Below, piece by piece: positions 1 to 6,937 of a stretch of DNA of 7,518 bases. The stretch covers positions 1 through 7,518 of the forward strand of contig JAIDFC010000084.1 of NCBI GenBank assembly GCA_029054535.1, given 5' to 3'. The notes below the pieces were generated by a model. That model was given only the letters and a program-made list of their open reading frames with translations, did not search any database and had not been told where the DNA came from. Both the position numbers and the translations under genes were made by a program. How positions within the stretch are numbered: position 1 is the stretch's first letter; every line of letters starts with the position of its first letter. Origin of the DNA: Rikenella sp. (GTDB taxonomy: Bacteria; Bacteroidota; Bacteroidia; Bacteroidales; Rikenellaceae).

Positions 1-4
1 TGCA

Positions 5-77
5 TTGGGGTGGTACTTTTTAGCGGGCGCAATAAGTTTGCGATAATCCAGCGCCCGTTAAAAAGCAACCACCCCAA
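5..77. repeat. Large imperfect hairpin (26/27-base arms, 20-base loop)
   Basis: The left arm at 5-30 is complementary to the right arm at 51-77. From the outside in there are 10 perfect pairs, a 1x2 internal loop, 7 pairs (the T-run against an A-run), one G-T wobble and 7 GC-rich pairs, closing a 20-base loop at 31-50. No T-run follows on either strand, so it does not look like a standard intrinsic terminator. It could be a dispersed intergenic palindrome, the end of a small element cut by the window edge, or a structured RNA element upstream of the operon. The pairing is directly visible; the function is unknown. Confidence 0.8.
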
Positions 78-112
78 CCAACCAGCCAAAGCCATTCACT
101 AAGAACGGTCAT

Positions 113-129
113 GGAATGCGAAGCATTCC
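113..129. repeat. Small perfect hairpin, 7-bp arms and a GAA triloop
   Basis: The arms 113-119 (GGAATGC) and 123-129 (GCATTCC) pair perfectly around a three-base loop. It lies in the leader of the tRNA-editing gene and contains an in-frame ATG at 111 that is not likely to be used. Other hairpins with three-base loops occur at 6962-6983, 7013-7027, 7230-7246 and 7311-7323. Confidence 0.7.
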
Positions 130-143
130 CGAAAGTTTCTTTG

Positions 144-167
144 GTACTTTCTGTTCACAGAAAGTAC
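144..167. repeat. Perfect inverted repeat, 11-bp arms, 2-base spacer
   Basis: The arm GTACTTTCTGT (144-154) is followed by TC and then its exact reverse complement (157-167). The surrounding stretch (TTTCTTTGGTACTTTCTG and onward) resembles a dispersed intergenic palindrome that I associate with Bacteroidota genomes and that often yields spurious ORF starts; that association is from memory, not a search. It ends 57 bases before the chosen start at 225, so it could lie in the 5' leader of the operon. A role as operator, attenuator or plain repeat cannot be decided from one copy. Confidence 0.75.
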
Positions 168-224
168 AGTACCCTCCTGTCGCTAATGACCGGTTACAGA
201 AAAACGAACGAAAAAATTACACTT

Positions 225-704
225 ATGAGTGAGAAAGTATATCCGGCGGCGATGCACACCGCCGAGCATTTGTTGGGCGGGACCGTAGTCAAGCGATTCG
301 GTTGCCGGCGAGCGGTGAGTACCCATTTGGAGCGGAAGAAATCGAAAGCAGACTTCGATTTTCGGGAGGTGGGTCGGAATTTGACCCCGGAAGAGATCGG
401 CGAGATCGAGCGGGCGGTGAACGAGCAGATCGGGAGGCGGTTGGAGGTCCGGTTCGAGGAGGTGTCGTATGCCGCTGCGAAGGCGGAGTTCGACCTGTCG
501 CGACTGCCGGAAGAGGCGGTCAGCGACGGTGCAGAGTCGTTGTTACGGATTGTGAGCGTGGGGGATTACGACCGCTGTCCGTGCATCGGAGAGCATGTCG
601 GGAACACGGCCGAGATCGGACGGTTTCGGATCATCTCCACCGACTACGATCCGGAGAGTGGACTACTCCGCATGCGGTTCAAACTCGATCCGAAAACAGC
701 ATAG
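225..704 (+). CDS. Free-standing alanyl-tRNA editing protein (AlaX-like, SAD domain)
   Basis: This 159-residue protein matches the second additional domain (editing domain) shared by alanyl- and threonyl-tRNA synthetases. Known free-standing members hydrolyse mischarged tRNA, typically Ser- or Gly-tRNA(Ala), in the cytosol. The zinc-site signature is visible: HTAEH (H11, H15) near the N-terminus and C120-x3-H124 near the C-terminus, matching the HxxxH and CxxxH motifs of the family. There is no catalytic synthetase domain. The reading frame is open back to an ATG at 111, but that extension runs through two palindromes and encodes nothing family-like. The ATG at 225, just ahead of MSEKVYPAAMHT, follows an A-rich leader and puts the first zinc ligand at residue 11. 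NagZ begins 26 bases after the stop, suggesting co-transcription. The family is secure; the exact tRNA substrate is not. Confidence 0.87.
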   Translation: MSEKVYPAAMHTAEHLLGGTVVKRFGCRRAVSTHLERKKSKADFDFREVGRNLTPEEIGEIERAVNEQIGRRLEVRFEEVSYAAAKAEFDLSRLPEEAVSDGAESLLRIVSVGDYDRCPCIGEHVGNTAEIGRFRIISTDYDPESGLLRMRFKLDPKTA

Positions 705-730
705 GAACACATGTAGTTAAGGGAAAAAGC

Positions 731-1861
731 ATGTATAAGAAGATATTTTTCGTTCTCGCTTCGCTTAGCCTCTGCGGCGGGAGCCTTCGGGCACAGACCG
801 CGAGCGACGACTCCGTGTTGCGCAGGCAGGTCGGACAGATGATCGTCGCCGGATTTCGAGGTTTCGAGGCTACGGGCGATGTGGTCGACGCCGTGCAACG
901 ACTGGGGATCGGCGGGGTGATCTACTTCGACCGGGACGTACCCGGCAGGACGAATCGACGCAACGTCCGGTCGCCGCAACAGCTGCGGCGGCTGAGCGAC
1001 GACCTGCAACAGTTGGCACGGGAGGCGGGATATCCCCCGCTGTTCATCACCGTCGACCAGGAGGGAGGGCGGGTCGATCGGTTGAAAGCGGCCTACGGTT
1101 TTCCGACCAGCGTGAGCGCGGCGTATCTGGGAGAGCGGAACGATCCCGATACGACGTGGCGATGGGCGACGTTGACTGCCCAGACATGTCGGCGGGCGGG
1201 AATCAATGTCGATTTCGCGCCGTGCGTGGATGTGAACATCGATCCGCGGTGTCCGGTGATCGGGGCGCTGGGGCGGAGCTTCTCGGCCGATACGGCGGTG
1301 GTGGCGGCACAGGCGCGGATTTGGATCGACGCACTACACAGACAGGGGGTACTCACGTCGCTGAAACACTTTCCGGGGCACGGGAGTTCTCGGGCGGACA
1401 GCCACCTGGGGCTGGTCGACATCACGCGAAGCTGGCAACAGGAGCGCGAATTGGCACCTTATCGGGCGTTGTTCGACGAGGGGTATGCCGATTTCGTGAT
1501 GGTCGGACACCTGCTCCATCGCGAGGTGGATCCGGACTATCCGGCATCGCTCTCGCGCCGGTGGATCGACGGCGTGTTGCGCGGCGAGCTGGGCTACCGG
1601 GGGGTGGTCATCACGGACGACCTGAACATGGGGGCGATCGTCGACCACTATTCGCTCGAACGGGCTTTGGAGTTGGCCATCTGCGCGGGGGTCGACATGG
1701 TCATCATCGGCAACAACGGTCGGACGTACGAACCGGACTTGACGCCGCGGACGATCGACCTGATCTGCGGGCTGGTGCAACAGGGTCGGATTCCGCGCGA
1801 ACGGATCGCGGAGGCATATCGACGGATCCTGACGCTCAAACAGGAGCGATCGGTACGATAA
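731..1861 (+). CDS. nagZ: Exported GH3 beta-N-acetylhexosaminidase, NagZ type
   Basis: This 376-residue protein is a single-domain family 3 glycoside hydrolase. It should remove non-reducing terminal N-acetylglucosamine from muropeptides or other glycans. Residues 1-21 form a Sec signal peptide (KK, hydrophobic core, likely cut after LRA), so it should act in the periplasm, unlike the cytosolic NagZ of E. coli. A cysteine at 14 does not sit in a good lipobox. The NagZ-specific motif KHFPGHG is at 212-218, followed by D223 and H225, the Asp-His pair that supplies the general acid/base in this subfamily. The probable nucleophile is D296 in VITDDLNMGAI. Length is near the family's catalytic domain alone, with no C-terminal beta-lactamase-like domain. 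The frame is open upstream to 302, but that part overlaps the tRNA-editing gene; the ATG at 731 precedes the signal peptide and follows an A-rich leader. Confidence 0.9.
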   Translation: MYKKIFFVLASLSLCGGSLRAQTASDDSVLRRQVGQMIVAGFRGFEATGDVVDAVQRLGIGGVIYFDRDVPGRTNRRNVRSPQQLRRLSDDLQQLAREAGYPPLFITVDQEGGRVDRLKAAYGFPTSVSAAYLGERNDPDTTWRWATLTAQTCRRAGINVDFAPCVDVNIDPRCPVIGALGRSFSADTAVVAAQARIWIDALHRQGVLTSLKHFPGHGSSRADSHLGLVDITRSWQQERELAPYRALFDEGYADFVMVGHLLHREVDPDYPASLSRRWIDGVLRGELGYRGVVITDDLNMGAIVDHYSLERALELAICAGVDMVIIGNNGRTYEPDLTPRTIDLICGLVQQGRIPRERIAEAYRRILTLKQERSVR

Positions 1862-1896
1862 TTGTTACTTCTTTCAACTACGCTTCACGTTACCGC

Positions 1897-1934
1897 AATC
1901 CATGCTTTGGATTCAGGTCGACGCCAGCGGAGGC
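1897..1934. repeat. Intergenic hairpin plus a 13-base core shared with the right-hand region
   Basis: In the 146-base gap between nagZ and the GH2 gene, AATCCA (1897-1902) pairs with TGGATT (1908-1913) around a five-base loop. Directly after it, CGCCAGCGGAGGC (1922-1934) recurs as its exact reverse complement at 6978-6990, and a shorter form (CCGCCAGCGG) is at 7162-7171. This suggests members of one dispersed repeat family rather than a gene-specific signal. No T-run follows the stem, so it is not a typical terminator. Confidence 0.5.
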
Positions 1935-2007
1935 GACAACGAAAGTATAAACCCCGCCCGACATGAAGACAGAGAAAAAAGCCCAAAAAATAATCGGATA
2001 AAAGCCT

Positions 2008-4719
2008 ATGAAACAGAGACACCGCGTATTGATCGCCATCGGCGCAATCATTCTGGTCCTGCTGCTCGTTTTTTGGAGCGTGGTGGCCGAAGCTCAGCCG
2101 ATCCGTCCGGTGCTCGACGGAGACACCCCCGTCGAGCATCCCGAAAATCAGACCGTCCGCTACTCCACCGCCGGGTTCTATCCGGTGCAGGGCAGCGGAC
2201 GCTCTGTTTGGAATATGGATCCCGCCTGGCGGTTTGCCGCGGGGCATCACGAGGAGGCTTGGCAGGAGACCTATCGGGGCGACTCGACGTGGCAGAGCGT
2301 CGACCTGCCGCACGGCCTGGAACTGTTGCCCGTCGAGGCCAGCGGAGGCGTCAACTATCGCGGCGAGGCGTGGTACAGGAAGTATTTCCAGACCCCGGCG
2401 GGAGTGAACGGAAAACGGCTGACCCTCTATTTCGAAGGGATTATGGGCAAAGCCGAAATATGGGTGAACGGGACTCCGGTCGGGGAACATTTCGGAGGAT
2501 TCCTGCCGATTGTGGTGGAGATCGACGAGGCGTTGCACCCCGAGGCCGGGGCGATCAACGTCATCGCCGTGCGGGCCGACAACAGCGACGACCCGACCTA
2601 TCCGCCCGGAAAACCGCAGGCGCAGCTGGATTACTGCTATTTCGGGGGGATCTATCGCGACGTGTGGCTGGTGGCCACGAACCGCGTCCACATCACCGAT
2701 CCGAACGAAGCGGATCGCGTGGCGGGGGGCGGGCTGTTCGTAGCCACAACCCGACTCTCGGACGACCGTCGGGAGGCCGATCTCGCCGTGCGGCTCCACC
2801 TGGCCAACGAGACCCGGCGCGGAGCTTCGGGACGCGTGGTGTATACGTTAGTGGGGCCGGACGGACGGGTGGCGGCTTCTAAGACGCAACCCTATTCGGT
2901 AGCCGCGGGCGGCGAACGGACTCTGAATACAAAGATCACGGTCAAGAACCCGGCCTTGTGGTCGCCCGATCGACCGGACCTCTATCGGTTGAGCGTGCAG
3001 ATGATCGACAACCGGGGGATGGCCGTCGACGGGATGATGCAACGGATCGGGATCCGGACCGTGGCGTTCGATCCGACACGGGGATTCATGCTGAACGGAC
3101 AGCCCTATCCGCGGAAGTTGATCGGGGCCAATCGGCACCAGGACTACGCGGTGGTGGGGAACGCGCTCTCCAACAATCTGCACTGGCGGGACGCGGCGAA
3201 ACTCAAAGCGGCGGGGATGGAGATCATCCGCAACGCCCACTATCCACAGGATCCGGCCTTTATGGACGCCTGCGACCAGCTGGGGTTGCTGGTGATCGTC
3301 AACACGCCCGGGTGGCAGTTCTGGAACGACGATCCGGTGTTCGGCGAGCGGGTGTACGACGACGTGCGGAACATGGTGCGCCGCGACCGCAACCGTCCCA
3401 GCGTCGCGATGTGGGAACCGATCCTGAACGAGACCTGGTATCCCGAAGAGTTTGCGGGCCGGGTGCATGACATCGTGCACGAGGAGTATCCGTTCCCGGG
3501 CTGCTACACGGCCTGCGACAGCGAGGCCAAAGGCCATGAGCATTTCGAGATCCAGTTCGCGCATCCGGCCGTCGGCGAACGCGAATCGGCCGCCGGACGG
3601 ATCGACCCGACCAAAGTCTATTTCACGCGCGAGTGGGGCGACAACGTGGACGACTGGAGCTCGCACAACTCGACGAGCCGCGCGGCACGGGGATGGGGCG
3701 AGGTGCCGCAGTTGGTTCAGGCGAACCACTATGCCCGGAACGACTATTCGTCGACCTCTTACGACGCGCTTTACCGGGCCCCGGTCTACCATTTCGGCGG
3801 GACGCTGTGGCATGCGTTCGACCACCAGCGCGGCTACCATCCCGATCCGTTCTACGGCGGCGTAATGGACGCTTTCCGGCGGCCGAAGTACGCTTACGAG
3901 ATGTTCCGGGCTCAGGAGCGATCGGCTTCGGCAAAACCGATGGTGTTTATTGCCAACGAATTGACACCGTTCTCGCCGGAGGACGTTACGGTATTCAGCA
4001 ACTGCGATACGGTGGTGCTGCACACTTTCGCGGGGGCGGATACGCTGCGGACTTACGTCCGGGAGCGGGATGCCGACACGACGGGCATGCCCGCGCCGGC
4101 GATCGTATTTCCGGGAGCATGGAACTTCATGGCCGACAAGGCGCTGTCGCGGAGTGGCAGACAGGAGGAGGCCTATATTTTAGTGGAAGGCATCCGGAAC
4201 GGTCGGGTGGCGGCTTCGGAGCGAAAAAGCATGGCCCGCCGACCGACCCGGCTGGAACTGGTCGTAGACTATGAGGGGGCGCGACCGGTGGCGGACGGTT
4301 CGGACCTCATTACGGTCGTCGCCCGGATGACGGACGGAAACGGGACAGTCAAACGACTGAACAACAGCAGCGTACGGTTCACGGTCGAAGGCGAGGGTCA
4401 ACTGGTGCTACCGGCCTCGCAGGCGGCGGGGGTGCCGTTGGTGTGGGGCGAGGCGCCGGTGCTGGTGCGGACGACGACAGTGCCGGGGAGTGTGAAAATA
4501 CGGGCCGAAATCGCCGGCCCGGCGGGCGACTGGACGCCGCGACCGGCCGAAATCGAGATCCAAACCGTAGAACCGCTCCAACCGCTCCTCTACCTTCCGA
4601 CCGAAAAGACCCGCTCCTACACCTCCGAACCATCGTCCGCCCGACGAACTCCCGACGATCGACTCTCCGAAACGATCCTCCGAGAGGTCGAACGACAACA
4701 ACAGGCTTTCGGCGAATAA
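2008..4719 (+). CDS. Exported GH2 glycosidase, TIM-barrel type (beta-galactosidase/glucuronidase superfamily)
   Basis: This is a 903-residue retaining beta-glycosidase of family 2. Residues 7-26 are strongly hydrophobic and are followed by AEA-Q, giving a signal peptide or possibly an uncleaved anchor. The order is a sugar-binding jelly-roll (about 60-225, with YFEGIMGKAEIWVNG and YFGGIYRDVWL), an immunoglobulin-like domain (about 250-350), the TIM barrel (about 355-640), then two likely beta-sandwich domains (about 645-735 and 745-850). The barrel starts with FMLNGQPYPRKLIGANRHQD. The acid/base is E475 in WEPILNETW and the nucleophile E542 in FTREWGD, both in the expected places. GTLWHAFDH (598-606) is the usual aromatic segment near the barrel end. 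The substrate is unknown: beta-galactosides, glucuronides, mannosides and glucosaminides are all handled in this family. It sits between NagZ and NamZ, so amino-sugar glycans are plausible, but that is inference. The ATG at 2008 follows an A-rich leader. Confidence 0.88.
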   Translation: MKQRHRVLIAIGAIILVLLLVFWSVVAEAQPIRPVLDGDTPVEHPENQTVRYSTAGFYPVQGSGRSVWNMDPAWRFAAGHHEEAWQETYRGDSTWQSVDLPHGLELLPVEASGGVNYRGEAWYRKYFQTPAGVNGKRLTLYFEGIMGKAEIWVNGTPVGEHFGGFLPIVVEIDEALHPEAGAINVIAVRADNSDDPTYPPGKPQAQLDYCYFGGIYRDVWLVATNRVHITDPNEADRVAGGGLFVATTRLSDDRREADLAVRLHLANETRRGASGRVVYTLVGPDGRVAASKTQPYSVAAGGERTLNTKITVKNPALWSPDRPDLYRLSVQMIDNRGMAVDGMMQRIGIRTVAFDPTRGFMLNGQPYPRKLIGANRHQDYAVVGNALSNNLHWRDAAKLKAAGMEIIRNAHYPQDPAFMDACDQLGLLVIVNTPGWQFWNDDPVFGERVYDDVRNMVRRDRNRPSVAMWEPILNETWYPEEFAGRVHDIVHEEYPFPGCYTACDSEAKGHEHFEIQFAHPAVGERESAAGRIDPTKVYFTREWGDNVDDWSSHNSTSRAARGWGEVPQLVQANHYARNDYSSTSYDALYRAPVYHFGGTLWHAFDHQRGYHPDPFYGGVMDAFRRPKYAYEMFRAQERSASAKPMVFIANELTPFSPEDVTVFSNCDTVVLHTFAGADTLRTYVRERDADTTGMPAPAIVFPGAWNFMADKALSRSGRQEEAYILVEGIRNGRVAASERKSMARRPTRLELVVDYEGARPVADGSDLITVVARMTDGNGTVKRLNNSSVRFTVEGEGQLVLPASQAAGVPLVWGEAPVLVRTTTVPGSVKIRAEIAGPAGDWTPRPAEIEIQTVEPLQPLLYLPTEKTRSYTSEPSSARRTPDDRLSETILREVERQQQAFGE

Positions 4720-4839
4720 CCATTTTTTACCTATTTTCGTATCTCTTTAGCTCCGTGTACGCCTCTTTCCGAAAAACCGAGCGGTGCCGGTCTTTCACAA
4801 AGAGAACAGAACCCGCACAGGACCGAAGAATAACAAGAT
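4720..4839. other. Intergenic gap between the GH2 and NamZ genes, no clear promoter
   Basis: This is a 120-base AT-richer spacer. It opens with a T-run (4723-4728), but the nearest stem (about 4668-4685, a 7-bp stem with one bulge and a CGA loop) is inside the GH2 gene some 35 bases earlier, too far for a standard terminator. TATTTTCG at 4732-4739 differs by one base from the Bacteroidota -7 consensus TAnnTTTG, but no TTTG -33 box lies at the right distance. A small hairpin, TCTTT-CAC-AAAGA, is at 4791-4803. I see no gene here. Confidence 0.4.
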
Positions 4840-6102
4840 ATGAAGAACAAAACATTGTGGTTATCGATTTTACTGATGTTCGGGTTGGGCGGTAACGCGG
4901 AGGCACAGCGTGCGAAACCCGGGATCGAAGTGCTGCGGGATTCCTCTTTCGAGATACTGCGCGGGAAACGCGTCGGGTTGATCAGCAACCCGACCGGAGT
5001 CGATTCGCGGTTGGTCTCGACCGTCGACATTCTCGACAGCGCGGCACGGACCGGGACCTTCCGGCTGGTTGCGCTGTACGGTCCGGAGCATGGCGTTCGG
5101 GGGAATGTCGCCGCCGGTCAACACGTCGCGTCGGGACGCGACGCGCGGACCGGCGTTCCGGTTTTCAGCCTCTACGGAGCAACCTGCAAGCCGACACCGC
5201 AGATGTTGACCGGAGTCGACGTGCTGGTTTTCGACCTGCAAGACATCGGAACTCGGAGTTATACCTATATCTCTACCTTAGGACGAGTGATGGAGGCCGC
5301 GGCCGAGAACCGGATTCCGGTGGTCGTCCTCGATCGGCCGAACCCACTGGGCGGTGTGCGGATCGAAGGATGCGAACGGATCGAACCCGGTTTTTCGTCC
5401 TTCGTGAGCGCTTATCCGGTGCCGTACGTACACGGCATGACGATCGGCGAACTGGCACGGATGCTGAACGGCGAACGACTGCTCAGAAATGGCGTGCAGT
5501 GTGCGTTAACCGTCGTTCCGATGCAAGGTTGGCGGCGCGAAATGCAGTGGAAGGCTTGCGGTTTGCCGTGGGTTCCGACCTCGCCGCACATTCCGACACC
5601 CGAAAGCGCATGCTACTACCCGGCGACCGGAACGGCGGGCGAACTCGGGACCCTTCATATCGGGGTGGGTTACACCCTCCCGTTTCAGACCGTTGCGGCA
5701 CCCTGGATCACCGATGCCGAGCGACTGGCGACCCGGTTGAACGCCCTGCCGGAGCTGCGGGGTTTCCGCTTCCGGCCGATCCACTACCGGCCCTTCTACG
5801 GCACGGACAAAGAGGCCGAGCAACACGGCGTACAGATCTACCTGACCGACTCGCTGCCCGGCTCGTCGCTCACCCTGCTCCCGTTCTACGTCATGCAGGA
5901 GCTGGCAGCGATGTATCCGACACGGAAACCGTTGGCGACGGCGACCCCGGCGCGGTTGTCGATGTTCGACAAGGTTTTGGGGAGCGACCGGTTACGACGA
6001 CTCTTCGCCGCCGCCGGATATCGGGTTACGCCGGAGATGAAAAGCTATTGGCGGCCTTCGGAGACCTTCTTGGCCAGACGAAAGGCCTATCTGCTCTACT
6101 GA
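4840..6102 (+). CDS. namZ: Exported DUF1343 protein, NamZ-type exo-beta-N-acetylmuramidase (GH171)
   Basis: This 420-residue protein belongs to the DUF1343/YbbC family. Its founding member, B. subtilis NamZ, removes MurNAc from the non-reducing end of peptidoglycan fragments. Residues 1-23 form a signal peptide (KNK, hydrophobic core, cut after AEA). Family landmarks are KRVGLISNPTGVD (43-55), YGPEHG (80-85) with E83 as the proposed catalytic glutamate, FDLQDIGTRSYTYI (131-144), DRPNPLGG (165-172), HGMTIGELA (198-206), WVPTSPHIPTPES (244-256) and the C-terminal region with FDKVLGS (376-382). The segment after the SPHIPTP motif reads TGTAGELGTLHIGVGYTLPF (263-282), which differs from the EGTN-x-SEGRG-type loop I associate with characterised members. 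This may be a subfamily with altered specificity. The ATG at 4840 immediately precedes the signal peptide. ComF starts 18 bases after the stop. The family is firm; the activity is inferred. Confidence 0.87.
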   Translation: MKNKTLWLSILLMFGLGGNAEAQRAKPGIEVLRDSSFEILRGKRVGLISNPTGVDSRLVSTVDILDSAARTGTFRLVALYGPEHGVRGNVAAGQHVASGRDARTGVPVFSLYGATCKPTPQMLTGVDVLVFDLQDIGTRSYTYISTLGRVMEAAAENRIPVVVLDRPNPLGGVRIEGCERIEPGFSSFVSAYPVPYVHGMTIGELARMLNGERLLRNGVQCALTVVPMQGWRREMQWKACGLPWVPTSPHIPTPESACYYPATGTAGELGTLHIGVGYTLPFQTVAAPWITDAERLATRLNALPELRGFRFRPIHYRPFYGTDKEAEQHGVQIYLTDSLPGSSLTLLPFYVMQELAAMYPTRKPLATATPARLSMFDKVLGSDRLRRLFAAAGYRVTPEMKSYWRPSETFLARRKAYLLY

Positions 6103-6120
6103 TGACGCAACCGTGCGGAG

Positions 6121-6861
6121 ATGACGACGAAGTTTTATAAACGGTTGGCCGGTTGGGGGCGGCGGCTGGTCGACTGGCTCTACCCGGCCGTCTGTCCGGT
6201 CTGCGGTCAAGCGCTGGCGGAGGGCGAACGGACGATCTGCCTGGCCTGTCGCTGGGACATGCCGCTCACCGACTACTGGATGGCCGACGAAAATCCGCTC
6301 CTACGGATGCTTCGCTCACGGCTTCCGAATCTGCGCCACGCCTCGGCTCTCCTCTTTTTCCGGCACGAAAGCGGCTATCGAGCCATGATTCACGCCCTCA
6401 AATACAGCGGACGACGAGACATCGCCGTCGCACTGGGCGAGATGTTCGGCCGCGAGCTTCGCGAATCGGCTCTCTACGACGACATCGACCTGCTGATTCC
6501 GGTCCCGCTCCACTGGACCAAACGCCTCCGAAGGGGGTACAACCAGGCGGAAGAGATTTGCATCGGACTCAGTCGCGGCCTCGGTGTTCCGTATGACTTC
6601 CGATCGCTGCGACGGATCCGGAGAACGCGGACCCAGGCCTTGCACCGCGACGCGGACGCTCGGCGTCTGAACGTCGAAGGGGCATTCTGCTTGCGGAGGT
6701 CGGAACGGTTTCAGGATCGGCACATCCTGCTGGTGGACGACGTCCTGACCACGGGAGCGACGGTAACGGCTTGCGCCGAAGCGATCTACCGAGTCTTTCC
6801 GGAGGCGCGGATCAGCATCGCAGCCTTAGCAACGGTTCGCAAGCACTTGAAAAAGCGTTAG
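6121..6861 (+). CDS. comF: ComF-family phosphoribosyltransferase-like protein
   Basis: This 246-residue cytosolic protein has the two-part ComF layout. The N-terminal zinc ribbon has its ligands at C25-PV-C28 and C40-LA-C43. The type I phosphoribosyltransferase fold carries the family block PVPLHWTKRLRRGYNQAE (127-144), the TRTQ segment (169-172) and the PRPP-binding loop HILLVDDVLTTGAT (201-214) with D206 and D207. In naturally competent bacteria ComF helps bring incoming single-stranded DNA into the cytoplasm or process it. In many Bacteroidota it is found without a complete competence set, and its role there is unclear. Length is typical of the family. The ATG at 6121 lies 18 bases after namZ, and the ATG at 6102 is out of frame, so 6121 is the natural start. 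Translation probably depends on read-through from namZ transcription. Confidence 0.92.
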   Translation: MTTKFYKRLAGWGRRLVDWLYPAVCPVCGQALAEGERTICLACRWDMPLTDYWMADENPLLRMLRSRLPNLRHASALLFFRHESGYRAMIHALKYSGRRDIAVALGEMFGRELRESALYDDIDLLIPVPLHWTKRLRRGYNQAEEICIGLSRGLGVPYDFRSLRRIRRTRTQALHRDADARRLNVEGAFCLRRSERFQDRHILLVDDVLTTGATVTACAEAIYRVFPEARISIAALATVRKHLKKR

Positions 6862-6937
6862 CGGTCCGACTGGTTTTTCTCCCGTTTTCTCTTTCTCACA
6901 GCCGAACGGTCCGGCTCCGGTCCGCGTGTCCGCGGTG

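Noticed and set aside
5..77. Possible integron attC site
   Set aside because: The stem lacks the paired RYYYAAC and GTTRRRY core sites at its ends, and no integrase or cassette array is in view.
111..224. Upstream ATG starts (111 and 186) for the tRNA-editing gene
   Set aside because: The extra 38 codons run through two palindromes and encode nothing family-like. The start at 225 places the HxxxH zinc motif at the usual distance from the N-terminus.
302..730. N-terminal extension of the GH3 frame
   Set aside because: It lies out of frame inside the tRNA-editing gene. The signal peptide begins exactly at the ATG at 731.
1885..4023. Long minus-strand frames opposite the GH2 gene
   Set aside because: They are antisense shadows of a gene with clear family motifs, and their proteins are rich in His, Arg and Pro without any domain.
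4732..4739. Promoter -7 box for namZ
   Set aside because: The match to TAnnTTTG has one mismatch, and no TTTG -33 element lies about 20 bases upstream, so it is not supported as a promoter.
6862..6936. Intrinsic terminator after comF
   Set aside because: T-runs at 6874-6878 precede the weak stems at 6900-6916 and 6922-6935 instead of following them, so the required order is missing on the + strand.
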